From Axinella damicornis (taxonomy: Eukaryota > Porifera > Demospongiae > Axinellida > Axinellidae), in contig OZ007508.1 in assembly GCA_963931865.1 (NCBI GenBank), positions 3,100,081 to 3,164,080 of the forward strand: a DNA stretch of 64,000 bases. Reading direction: 5' to 3'. A program made the translations under genes and the position numbers. Numbering within the stretch: the first letter of the stretch is position 1; the number at the start of each line of letters is the position of its first letter. Under the pieces are notes generated by a model. The model was not told the origin of the DNA. It worked only from the letters and a program-made list of their open reading frames with translations, and ran no database searches. Positions 11,347 to 43,294 of the stretch are shown here, piece after piece.

Positions 11347-11562
11347 CACCATCATCATCGTTGAGTATTGTCACAGTGGATGTGTTTGATCCCGTGATGG
11401 AGTCCCTTGGGTTCACCGGATATAGAGTGACTGTGAATAGCTCATTGCTCTCCAGGGTGTCATCTCCCACGATGGCAACTGACTGACACGTACTTGCCCC
11501 AACAGGAGTCGAGGAGGGAATGGTCAGCATTAGATTGTCCAGTTCCACAAAGTCATTTGAAT
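11347..11562 (-). CDS. Orphan Calx-beta C-terminal half exon
   Basis: An intact 216-base phase 1-1 exon with good splice sites: SNDFVELDNLMLTIPSS at the start and TVTILNDDDGG at the end. It is the same length as, and similar to, gene B exon 25955-25740. No partner N-terminal half exon or signal peptide lies nearby. It sits between the stop of gene B and the first exons of gene A; it may be a relic, or an exon used in read-through transcripts. Confidence 0.65.
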
Positions 11563-11657
11563 CTGTATAAAAAGAATTTAGCTACCCTTTGCCCTTCCAG
11601 AAAAACATGTTTGAGCAACGCCATTTATGGTAACTCAAGCGAATTCAGTAGTGATAC

Positions 11658-11935
11658 AAGTAATAAAAAAAATTTGAAAATGTAACAGGATGTAGGGATA
11701 CCAGAACGGCAAAAAGTAAGGAAACAGGCAGGGATGATCGCACAAAACAGTGAAGTATACAACCCCCCTACAGAGATCTTTTTCCATATACATGTATAAT
11801 GAAAAAAGATATGTAGGGGGATTGTATACTTCACTGTTTTGTGTGATCATCCCTGCCTTGTTTCCGTACTTTTTGCCGTTCTGGTATCCCTACATCCTGT
11901 TACATTTTCAAATGTTTTTTTATTACTTGTTTATG
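11658..11935. mobile_element. Large foldback element
   Basis: Arms of about 120 bases are near-perfect inverted copies around a short centre near 11795. Both arms contain CAGGATGTAGGGATACCAGA or its complement. No coding capacity. Confidence 0.85.
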
Positions 11936-12969
11936 TCATTTTTTTAGCAGCAGCGCATGCAATTTGCCATCACAGAGCAGAAGTCGGAAATCGCATAACT
12001 CCGAGTCCATAACGAATACTACCGGAAGAGGTAAAGGAAGAATACGAACCTCCGTAAGCTTGCACTCCCTCCTAGATCCTCTGGGTAGATACCGTAAATA
12101 TTTATTTGCCGTAGTCACATCACGTGATCCCTCAAAACACGTGCAGTGATCGGTTTTGCGCGGCTAACTTTGCAGTCGTGCTGCGAGCCCCCAGCGAAGG
12201 AGTTGGTTCCTTCTTATCGCTTTTCAAGAAGCTAAACAGTCTACCAACTCTATGATACCTTGCTTGTTTCCTTTAAATTCTGCTGTCCCTACATCTCCAT
12301 ACATTTGTGTTTATTCTTTAGCAGCAGGTGCATGCTCAATTGCGTTGGAGTTTGCCATCTACTACAAAGCAGCAGAAGTCTGCCCTCACATGCAGTAGTC
12401 TATGCATGAATTGTAAACACATGTAATACACTTGCAGCACTGGCTGATGAAAGACTGACTCACGAAAGACTGAGCTACGTGTCATACACAGTTTCCCCTT
12501 GTAATACCAGAGATTACTAAACCTGCTGCTCAGATGTACGCGCATGCATTTGGTACACTTTGGCACTCTGTAAATAGATGTCCAAGATTCTCGTCTGACT
12601 CTCAGCACACAAGTGAGCACACAGTGAAATGTGTGCATGCATGCACACATGCAGACACACACGCACAATCATACAAACAATAGAGCTTATATAATCGACA
12701 ATGTGTCAGTTAGCATTCTTCCTCTTAGTATGTGATGTGAGTTGTCACTGCTTGAATAATTATACAGATCACATTGGGAACTGTAAGTGTTAAAAACATC
12801 ATTGTTTTAATCAACCCTGTGATGGAGCAAAATTCCATTGGTAAAATTGAGTTGGTACAAGTCTAAACAACACTAAAATCAAGAAAGTTGACTTTGATAA
12901 ACTATGCATCACTAATAGCATTTTATAAGCAGTCACAGTTGGGAACTTTGCTTGTCCATAATAAAGCAT

Positions 12970-33663
<20,694 letters not shown>

Positions 33664-34038
33664 GATCTACTCTGCTTCTCTACAGCACTCTCACAATACT
33701 CAAGCTAACAGTGCACATATAGCTTAGACTAATTAAGCTATACCTTTCCTAGCCATGCATGGCTAGCTACATGCGGGACATAAACCGGGCATGCTGTATA
33801 TAGCTAGACGGTCTGGCTTCAAATAATGCTCTGTCTGGTACCGATAATTATTTAGCCAAGGAGTGAATGCACACGTAGGCATAACATACCTGCAAGGTTT
33901 ATATATAGCTCGCCCGATTCTCCGCCCATTTCTCCGCCTCGTTTCCTACGAGCGGGAATCCATGCCTGCGTGGTCATCAGACAGAGTAACAACAGGAGGC
34001 TCAAATTACGTAGCAATCTGCTTTTGAACAGGTTGGCT
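33664..34038. promoter_or_regulatory. Divergent promoter region of genes B and D
   Basis: 375 bases separate the ATG of gene B (minus) from that of gene D (plus). On the plus strand TATATATA lies near 33902, about 135 bases before the gene D ATG. Nothing else in it looks coding. A shared bidirectional promoter is inferred from spacing. Confidence 0.6.
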
Positions 34039-34111
34039 ATGGCGGCCTACCACCAGTGGTTGGTGTTGCTGGCTACATGTGCTTATCTTCTTGGGACAGT
34101 CTCAGCTCAAG
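34039..34111 (+). CDS. Gene D first exon (signal peptide)
   Basis: ATG, then 24 residues with core [16 protein letters not shown] and end AQ, then donor CAA G/GTTAAA in phase 1, the same phase as the other signal-peptide exons of the cluster. Confidence 0.8.
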
Positions 34112-37100
34112 GTTAAAAGAATCCAGATAGATAGCTAGCTAAGGTAGCTAGATAGATAATGGATTAACAATGGTATAGAATCAGCTACATAATATCTGAT
34201 GGCAGCATTATCAAAATTATGATTCCTGTTCAATCATCAACAGATCAAGCTCGGATCGTTATTCACCCAGCGCAGGTGGCTTCTGTCGATGCTGGAAGCT
34301 CTTTGACTGTAGCATGTGTTGCTCATGGTGATCCTGTTCCCACCATCACCTGGAGCAGAGGCAGCAGTGAGCTGGCCAACAGTTCTGTGATCACCATCTA
34401 CCAGGAGGTGCTCAACATAAGTGCGGTGGCATTCGTGAAGTCAATCCTTGAAATCTGCAGTGTTGATGAGGATGATGCTGGGCAGTACAGCTGTTCTGCT
34501 GAAACCTCCGCTTCCAATGATACTGCAAACTTTGAGCTGTCCGTGACTAGTGTGGCAGGTAAATATAATATATGTACACTGAACTATTCACCTGAAGTAT
34601 AAGGCTACGAGCGAAGATTTAATTGAACTTATAAAATGGGAAATTGCTGCAACATTGACTTCAGTTAGCAACACAAGTGTAACAATCAAGTCACACGGTG
34701 GTTAACATGGCTATAGAGCAAGAGGTCATTGACTAATTCTAATTGAGGTAGCTAGTACGTCTTGCTGTGCATATTGGCGTATAGTTTGGGGCATTTCCCA
34801 TTCATGCAGACTTCAAATTACGGGCTACACAGACTAGACCACAGGACTGGTAGAGACCCATGCATCACATGGCTACTGTTATAATACTGCTTGAAGACAG
34901 CAATCGGAGAACATGCATGTAACTGCATCTCATTCCCAGACTGCTTATATCAGTGGCGGCGCCGCCGGTCCGGCTGGTCCGGCTTTGGCCGGACCACTTT
35001 TCGAGCCGACCTGATAATTAATAACACAGACTCGGCACTGGCATCTGTTTCTCGTCTTAGTTCTGGGCCTACCATTGATACTCCACACCAGCCAAGGTCT
35101 TTTCTTTCCCAAAACGGCCGTTTGGATGCACGAGAGCGCTTCCTCATCGCTAAAAATACATGCGAAAAAATTTTTTCCACGCTTTGCGCGGACAGATGAG
35201 CGCTTCACGCAAACAGATCGGCGCTTAGCGCCTCTGCAAACACAGGGAGCGCCTCCGGGCACCGCCTTCGGCGGTGCGCTACGATTGTGGGCCGTACCAC
35301 CTTTTCTATGCCGCTGCCGCCCCTGTATATGGCCTGAGTTTCCTGGCAATTCAGTTTCCCGGGAGTATTAGGCATTCACAAAGCTGGACACCAAATTCCA
35401 TGCTACTATATATATTCGTTTACCCGTCGAATAGTGTATAGTCTATGCTGTGTTTTCATTGTGATATCACTGACTTGGATACTGACTACAGCACTAACCT
35501 GGTTGGTCCATAGCAAGTGATAGTTTTCAGTATGTACTTTTGAGCGTTGCCAAGGAGTGGTGGAAGTTTGGAACCCTAACAACAGCTCTTGGTGCCTGGC
35601 ACAGATTATACCTATGAACTGTACCAAACTGAATCAGTTAACTCAGTTTTGCCAGTTATTTAAAATGTAATGGTTAACTAATGTCAACTCAATGATCAAT
35701 GGTTCACCGGCCCTAACAGCTCTTCTCAATACCTTTGCTGCTAGCTGTTCATTCCTGCCAAGTTCTTCGCCAGTAAAGTAGTCTGTTGATGGAACTGTTC
35801 ACTCATTCTGTGCACTCACTAATTTACCATGGCAAAAAACTTGTACTATGTAATTCGCTGGAAAAAACACGACCCATAGAGTGGTTACCCTGGTTTCAGT
35901 GAACTCCCATGCACTGCAAACTAACCAGGTAACACTGGCAGATGATGCATACCTGACTGGTAAGTACCATGAAGAGAATGGACAAACATGTCTACCATCC
36001 ACCATTCCAAAGAGTCACTCCTTCAACTTCTGTCACACGTCATATATAAGTAAGGCAGACACTTGTCTACTAGCTGAAGAATCAAGTGTGTATATATAAT
36101 ATTATACACTCTTGATAGTACGCATGTGCATGGTACTCCCCCAATTAGCTAGTTATGCATCCAGCTGTTAGCTAATGATCCTCATTAACCAGAAATGTAA
36201 TGCATCATCTAATTAGTTTGCAGTGCATGAGAGTTCACTGAAACCAGAGTAACCACTCTATGTGGGTTATTCCCACAAGCTTTGAGATACCATATATTTT
36301 AAAACACCTATAGTTGGCAATTGTTTCCTGATACAGCTTTGAATTACAGCAATGTATACAGATGGCTAATTCTTGTACTTAGCCCAAAGAGAAAGTGCAT
36401 TCCTCCTCCCCTTGAGTTATAACTAGGAATACGTATCCGCATAATTGCCTCGCGTGCACGCCGCGGCCGCATGCGCAGCCTGGCCATGTGCTTAAACAGA
36501 TGTCGACTGTTTGACTCCATATGTAGCTGCTCCAGCTCTGCAAGCCCTGGAGCACCGCGCGCTCGTCCACTAATCTGTTTCTCAAGGTTGTAGTTCTCGC
36601 ACCGTCGAGCCCTCGCAGCAAATAAAACTCAATTGGCTGGCAGGAAACCCGCAACATTCCTATCAACATTCCTGAACGTGACATATTCCGGTACGTACGT
36701 ACCACATACGCACGTACGTACATACGTATATAGTGAGATCCCCCATTCAAAGCCTCGCGCTAATGCGCTCGGCAATAACTGAATAGGTTGCTTTTGGTCG
36801 AGAATACAGTCCACACACATTCCGTACAGAACAAACACAATTGTCTCGTGCCATGCAAGCACACGTAAATATATGAGCTTTCAAAATCCCAGGTTATTTG
36901 TTGAAGCTTGCTGTAGTTAGTGACTACTGTAGTATTTTACTTGTTTGGGGGTCTGGGCTCCAGTAGGTCCTGAAGGTTATAGTATACACACACTGTGGAT
37001 CCTGGGTGTGAATGATGAAACACTATTTCTTCCTATATGCAGCCCCAGCTCAGATTGTGATGCACCCCAACAATGTGACTGAAGTTGATAGTGGTGACAC

Positions 37101-40100
37101 CATCACAGTGGGCTGTGTAGCATATGGTGACCCACTGCCTTACCACTCTTGGAGAAAGGATGGTGTTGAACTGGCCAACGGGTCTCAGATCCAAATTTAC
37201 GAGGAGAGAGTGACTGAAAGTGGGCTTACATTCATCAAGTCGATTCTGGAGATTTGTAGCACAAGTGTGGCTGACATCGGACAGTACAGCTGCAGTGCAA
37301 ACAACACTCTTGGATTTGAAACTGCTGAATTTGAACTGCAGGTGAACACTGAAAGTAAGTTCCTTTTATATTTCCAAAGTTGCCAACTGTCCCGGAACGT
37401 CCAGGACAGTCCCGGAATTCCTGTCCACGCAGGCCTTTCCGGGGCCCGCACAAACCCTGCTTTGTCCCGCACAGATCCTGCATGCTTTGTCCCAGAATAA
37501 CAACAGGGCTATTCTCATAGAGAAGCAAATAAGGAAGTGCTGCTTTGATGCCTTGTGGAATAATGAGTTGTGGATTGGTGACTTTTAAGGTCTTAGTGCA
37601 TTGTTGCTGCTCCATGAGTGTCAACATGACTTGTGTTACAGTGCAACAGAGCAAAACTTTTGAAATGTCTCAGATTTTACAATAAAGCCATCCTGTCATG
37701 TTATTTAGGCATAAAATGCACTGTTAGCTGAATGAACACTGCTTACACAGAGGTTCCAGCTTCTTGGTATACCTGCCATACTTAAGAACCGCCACTGACA
37801 CGTCAGCAGATTTTCGTGACGTCATAGATTTCTGCCCAGAAGCGCTCTCATGAATTCCAGGAAGCTCTTATTGCCAAAAGGAGTACTTGAATCGCAACTG
37901 CGGACCTGCCTCGAAGCCATTTTCAAGTGAATCGCGCTAACTGTAAGTGCCGTGGCTAAACACTGATGACATCACAGAAGGTATGCCCGCCCATGACACG
38001 TCACTATAATGGCTGCAAGTTTACAGTTTCCGCTCAGAAGCGCTTTCATACATTCCAGAAGGTTCTTGTTCCAAGAAAAGTACTTGAAGCAAAACTATAA
38101 TCTATCTCAAAAGTATTTTAGCTGTTAACTCGCTTATCTCCAAGTTTTGTGGCTATCCTATGCTAAACACTTTTGCTCCTAAAAACCCCCAGTTTTTATG
38201 GGTTTTCCTGACAGTTCTTGGGATTGAAGCCTGTTGACTACCTTCCAAATAAACTTCAATGTGAAGGCAACTTTCATATAGCATCTGCACTCTTATCTTC
38301 CAGTAACAGGCTTATGCCATGCTAAACACTTTTTCTGAATGTGGTGACTGTTGGCAGCCATATTGGTGAGGGGACATCACGGAAGCATAACAAGTGATGT
38401 GTCTCTCCTTTCATGTACTTTGTAAACACATTTGATGTTTGTGTCAAACACCTACAGTTAAAAGTTTCTAAAATCAAAAGTTTTGCTCTCTTGCTCTGTT
38501 GCACTGTACACGTAGTTTGTATGCGTTCCCTGTCATTGGCTGGTTCCACCGTACTTCACATACAGTGCATTTTAGTTGGTCAAATATAATAAACTTCTAT
38601 AGAGCGGCTGCATTGACACACTATGACGTCACAAAACCATGTGACTGAGTACTTCCACATGCATGGCAAAAGAACATGGAGTTCAATGGCAGCTGCATGG
38701 AAATTAGTAGCTCACTTGTACTCAAGGTCGTGTAGCTGCTCGATCTAATCGGCATGGTAACTGTGCTACAGCGACAGTTGACACAGTAGTACTTCGTAAG
38801 TTCCGAATGGCTTGCGTTTTTTGAGATCACTGTAGAGAAACGGAATATAACAGAGGACGTTTCGGTTGTCATTGCTGGTGACGTCAAACGCAGCCGCTCT
38901 ATATGTAGGAATAGAGCAGGCAAGCAATATATGCTGATACAAAAAATCTCAAAAACGGTCAACACATAACTTAACTATGCCTTTAAGACAACTTTCCATT
39001 CATCTTCAAGAGTCTTCCTGTCCAAGAAGACTCTCATTGTCGCAAAAAGTGTCACGAAAGTACTGCACCAGAAAGTTGTTAAAATGCCAAAATCGGTTTT
39101 CTTCTTCTTTCTTCAAACGGGCTAGTTCAAATTGCCCACGACGGTTTTCACACAAAATGGAAGTGTTTTACACCAGTTGAGCAGTGCACGTAGCTTCATT
39201 CCCTGGCCCCACCCAGGTTTTCGTCAGGTGCAACTAGGTTCCAGCTTTCAGTGCATGATGATGGTATATATGCAGTTGTGTGTGCATCTGTGAAATGATG
39301 ATTTGACAGATGCACACACAACTGCATATATACCATCACCAAATACAAAGCTTGAGCATTGTAATTGTGTGTGTTGCTGCCATCAATCAACATGCATACA
39401 TACAGCCAGTGACTGGCTGTATGTATATATGCATGTTGATTGATGTACCTTGTTTGCTACCTGTGCAGTACCTGTACCTGTTGTCACCCCAGAGGACATA
39501 GTAGTGGGTATTAACAGCACCCTGCTGCTGGCCTGTGTAGCTTATGGGGAGCTAACTCCATTCATGGGCTGGAGTCGGGAGGGAGAGAGGCTGACGAATG
39601 ACTCCAGAGTTATGATCTATGACAATGAAGTGACTGAGGGATGTTTATCCTTCAACAAAACCATCCTGGAGATCTGTAGTTTTGAGACACTCGACAGTGG
39701 CCAGTACAGCTGCGATGCTAGCAACCAGGCTGCAAATGCAGTGCTAGCTTTGAGGTTTCAGGTGCGTAGCCAAGGGACACAGAAATGCATGCAGCCACCT
39801 CCTTGGTTCAGCTTGTAATATGATAGGGTGGTACTAGAAACTTGATACAGATCAGGTAACCAAAAGGAGCAAAGTATATAGCTGACTCATGTTGTCATAG
39901 TAACTGAAATCCTGGCATTGAAATATGATGGCCATGGATGTTGTAATTAGCTATCGCTCTTTTGTTTCAACAGTTGCAGACTGCAGCACCCTCAGTGATC
40001 CACCTAATGGTCGTGTTAGCTACTCCGGAAATGAAATCACCGCAGCCAATTACACCTGTGATAGTGGCTACGTACTCCATGGGAGTGGTACTCGTGTGTG

Positions 40101-40691
40101 CCAGGCTAATGGAACGTGGTCTGGAAGTGCTCCAACATGCGAACGTTCATGTAAGGAGAACATCTAGACTGTTACAACACTACATATTATGTACAATACA
40201 AGTCCAGGCTGAATCTCTGACCTGTCAACTCAAATCTTTTATGCTTATTTTGAATCCACAGTAACTGTTGTGATTTGTGGTACCCTACATTCACCCTCAA
40301 ATGGCGGTGTGACGCAAACTGGGATAACTATTGGAGAATCGGCTACCTATAGCTGTGATACAGGCTTCACCCTGATCGGAGATGTCACTCGCATGTGTCA
40401 AGCTACAGGGGTGTGGTCTGGGAACGCACCCACTTGCCAATGTATGTTACAGTGGTTTGAAACTTGGACAGCATTATGTTACTATGTATGTCCTGACTCT
40501 TTCAACAGGTGTAGACTGTACATGTGGCACTCTGAGTGATCCGGTCAATGGCCAAGTCAGTCACCCCAGTGGAACCACGTTTGGACAGACAGCCACCTAC
40601 ACCTGTGATGAAGGCTATATCCTGATGGGAGACATCACCCGCATGTGTCAAGCTACTAGAATGTGGTCTGGGAGTGAACCCTCTTGCCAGT
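34039..40691 (+). CDS. Gene D: Ig x3 plus CCP x3 cell-surface or secreted protein, 3' end missing
   Basis: Exons: 34039-34111 (signal peptide), 34244-34558, 37043-37354, 39469-39765 (Ig domains), 39974-40150, 40262-40441, 40509-40691 (CCP domains). All are phase 1-1 after the start and the frame is open throughout, giving about 510 residues. The Ig repeats share a distinctive insert ending KSILEICS or KTILEICS before the DxGQYSC motif, so they arose by duplication within the gene. No stop, anchor or tail exon was found before the N gap at 41239-41438. Its last CCP resembles that of gene B. Expected role: recognition or adhesion at the cell surface (inference). Confidence 0.82.
34244..34558 (+). 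CDS. Gene D Ig domain 1
   Basis: Exon of 315 bases with the Ig cysteines in [18 protein letters not shown] and [11 protein letters not shown], and the tryptophan in ITWSRG. It has an extra cysteine in LEICS that is shared by all three Ig domains. Confidence 0.9.
34966..35335. mobile_element. GC-rich MITE-like element, family copy 1
   Basis: Imperfect inverted ends (CAGTGGCGGCGCCGCC and the complement of GCCGCTGCCGCCCCTG). Interior words GAGGCGC, AAAAAATTTT and GCTCTCGTG match the element at 44496-44997, which lies in the opposite orientation. No transposase seen. Intronic in gene D. Confidence 0.65.
35868..36272. mobile_element. MITE-like element with 50-base inverted ends
   Basis: The left end (ACCCATAGAGTGGTTACCCT) is complemented at the right end (about 36218-36272). 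The interior has no coding capacity. Intronic in gene D. Confidence 0.75.
37043..37354 (+). CDS. Gene D Ig domain 2
   Basis: Exon of 312 bases: [18 protein letters not shown], then KSILEICS, then [11 protein letters not shown]. The preceding 2.5 kb intron holds two MITE-like elements (34966-35335 and 35868-36272). Confidence 0.9.
37637..38511. mobile_element. Nonautonomous element with inverted ends
   Basis: TACAGTGCAACAGAGCAAAA at the left is complemented near 38511, where there is an 8-base insertion. Two imperfect 150-base direct repeats (about 37800-37960 and 37995-38150, sharing CAGAAGCGCT and GTACTTGAA) lie inside. Confidence 0.65.
38597..38905. mobile_element. Short MITE-like element
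   Basis: Ends ATAGAGCGGCTGCATT and the complement of AACGCAGCCGCTCTAT, each followed by a TGACGTCA-like word. About 310 bases and noncoding. Confidence 0.65.
39259..39445. repeat. Two adjacent hairpins before gene D Ig exon 3
   Basis: The first has arms around GGTATATATGCAGTTGTGTG (39259-39340). The second has arms around CAATCAACATGCATACATAC (39385-39442). The second ends 27 bases before the acceptor. Confidence 0.75.
39469..39765 (+). CDS. Gene D Ig domain 3
   Basis: Exon of 297 bases: [18 protein letters not shown], then KTILEICS, then [12 protein letters not shown] chose the donor GTG C/GTAGCC because it keeps phase 1 and a length divisible by three; the alternative CAG/GTGCGT would not. 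Confidence 0.88.
39974..40150 (+). CDS. Gene D CCP domain 1
   Basis: Exon of 177 bases: [17 protein letters not shown], then [13 protein letters not shown], then [10 protein letters not shown]. Complete cysteine pattern; phase 1-1. Confidence 0.9.
40262..40441 (+). CDS. Gene D CCP domain 2
   Basis: Exon of 180 bases: [17 protein letters not shown], then [13 protein letters not shown], then [10 protein letters not shown]. Introns on both sides are about 70-110 bases, much shorter than elsewhere in the cluster. Confidence 0.9.
40509..40691 (+). CDS. Gene D CCP domain 3
   Basis: Exon of 183 bases: [20 protein letters not shown], then [13 protein letters not shown], then [10 protein letters not shown], with donor CAG T/GTGAGT. 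It closely resembles gene B exon 14928-14737. Confidence 0.9.
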
Positions 40692-41559
40692 GTGAGTTTC
40701 TAGCTACAGTTGTTTTGAAAGAATGCCTTAGTTGTGGATTGCTGTCTAACCGCCCAGTGCTTGCTATCAAAGCGTGCCTAATAAACTATAATTTTTTATC
40801 TACGGAGATCAACAGAGAACGTGCTATGCTTGCACAACCATGTGTTTGTCATAGTATAAATCTGTATTCATCAACAAGAGATGTTAAAGTTGCCACTAAG
40901 AGTGGAGGATAGAAACGAACATGCATGCTCTCTTGATACTAGTCATCCGTCCCCCCCCCCCCCCCCCCCCCCCCCGCCTTTCCTGTCAGCTTTGAGGGAA
41001 CGCTGCCTGATATGACTCAACACAGGAAAATCTACCCATTTTTATTTTTGGCGGATGAGCACCATCATTATCCATATTGAAGTTTGGAATTTTGTTATAG
41101 TTCTCCCTCGATCATAGGGGGTATGCTTGTTTGTGTTGTCTGAGAGTGTCATGCACCAATCGCAATGTAATTTTGGTAAAAGTTTCTTATACTACCACCA
41201 GTAAGAGATCTGACGTTGACAGCTACATGCAGGGTTTCNNNNNNNNNNNNNNNNNNNNNNNNNNNNNNNNNNNNNNNNNNNNNNNNNNNNNNNNNNNNNN
41301 NNNNNNNNNNNNNNNNNNNNNNNNNNNNNNNNNNNNNNNNNNNNNNNNNNNNNNNNNNNNNNNNNNNNNNNNNNNNNNNNNNNNNNNNNNNNNNNNNNNN
41401 NNNNNNNNNNNNNNNNNNNNNNNNNNNNNNNNNNNNNNAAAATATCTGCAGATCAATAAAATACCTTTGTTAGTTGGGTAGGCGAAATGGCACTAATTCA
41501 TTATTAGTAGGCGAAACGGGAGTAGGCGAAATGGGAGTAGGCGAAGTGGCACCAATCTC

Positions 41560-41625
<66 letters not shown>

Positions 41626-41912
41626 GTGGGGGGAAGGGAGGGCATTGTCATATTGACGGAATTGCCAAACACTACATGTGAAACAATATTATTCGTGCAT
41701 TCACATCCCAAGATTGCTATAGAAACCCCACCCTGGTATCCTGCATGTTGTACCACATGAAATCAGGGTGGAGGAATGTATAGTGGTCACTAGGTATGGC
41801 TTCTTGCCTTTAAAACCCTTGGTTGTGTGAACACTAGCTACTATAGTGTGTGCTAAGATAGACACTGTCAAAGAGAGCTACTAGTTGCTTATTGCGCTTG
41901 CTTAGTGTAACA
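40692..41912. other. Spacer between genes D and C with assembly gap
   Basis: Contains a 25-base poly-C (40951-40975), 200 Ns (41239-41438), a (TG)n tract (41560-41622), and the promoter block of gene C. No terminal exon of gene D was recognised. The gap may hide it. Confidence 0.7.
41720..41912 (+). promoter_or_regulatory. Shared promoter-proximal block, gene C exon 41913
   Basis: Contains CTATAGAAACCCCACCCTGG and then GACACTGTCAAAGAGAG (41861-41877), the same order as in gene A. The intervening AAAACCCTTGGTTGTGTG is also found at 42625, upstream of the second first exon. Confidence 0.6.
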
Positions 41913-41994
41913 ATGGCTTGCAGAAGTACAGTTCTATATTCTCTTGCTGCGGCCCTGCTCTTCTGGTGCCAGCTGTACACAGTGCGTGCACAAG
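41913..41994 (+). CDS. Gene C alternative first exon 1 (signal peptide)
   Basis: ATG and 27 residues, core LYSLAAALLFWCQLY, end VRAQ, donor CAA G/GTGAGG. Near-identical to the exon at 42959. Confidence 0.83.
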
Positions 41995-43256
41995 GTGAGG
42001 TGAAATTCAAGTTAGATATAATTTCCTATGCCAAGTTGAAACTTTGTTTTAGAACTGGAAGAGCCCCTGATATTGTTGTCATTCCAGGGGCCACCACGAA
42101 TAATAGTGCAGTGGTATTGTAAGTTTGAGGTGCATGGTGAATCAGATTACAAAAAGTTATATAGCCAAATGTGAGGACTATAATAATTATGATATGGTGC
42201 AAGTAATGACTATTAAAGCTTCCTGATACATGTACTGCACCGCTGACTGATCATGACGATGTGGTGTAGGCTTAATTGTTTGCATGTGTGTGTGCATCAT
42301 GTGCAGCATCCCACTGTGCTGTGCAGACCGTGACAATGGACCGAACTCCCAGGGCTTTAAAATTTATTTGCAGTGTATACCAAAATGTATCAGATACATG
42401 ATTGTACGTTTGACCAGCAAATTAATCTCTGACATCAAATTCAGAGGGAAACACATCTGGTGGGACAATGACTGTGAACAAGTATCAGATTCTCTTCTGA
42501 ACATCACTCTCACTTTTCATGCAGTCACAATAAAACCCCCACCCTGGCACCCTGCGTGTTGTACCAAATGAAATCAGGCAGTGAAGGAATGTTTATTGCC
42601 ACTACGTATGGCTTCTTGCCATTAAAACCCTTGGTTGTGTGTAGTTACTATGGAAACCCCACCCTGCATGCTGTTGCAAGAAACCAGGTGCTGGAGGAAT
42701 GTTGATTAGTCACTATGTATAAAATGTGAGGCTTGGCAGCTATTATACATTTATTATTAGCACCAAAAGTGTTATATTTGGAACAGTTTCATGGAAAAAT
42801 TGTGGCATATTTAACAGTTTTGGTGCTATAATAACACCTCACTTTCAACAGTGATATATTATCTAGAACTCTTGACAGTGTGAACATTATATCTACTCAA
42901 CTGTGCTAAGGCAGACACTGTCAAAGAGAGTTAGTCAATTAGCTTGTTTAGTGTAACAATGGCTTGCAGAAGTACAGTTCTATATTCTCTTGCTGTGGCC
43001 TTGCTCTTCTGGTGCCAGCTGTACACTAAGGCTGTGCAAGCACAAGGTGAGGAGTAATAAAATAAGCCAAGTTGGAACTTTCATTTGCAACTGGAAGAGC
43101 CCTGGACAAACTGGATGTTCCAGGGCCACCAAGAATGTCAGTGCAGCAATAGCTAGTATAATGTTTGAGGATATAATAATTGAGGGTATAAATATTATAT
43201 ATAGCTATAACTGATACAGTAACTATTGCATGAGTCGGGACTCAGTTATTAAAGCT

Positions 43257-43294
<38 letters not shown>

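Noticed and set aside
41131..41481. Open frame across the N gap
   Set aside because: The frame is open only because the 200 unknown bases have no stops.
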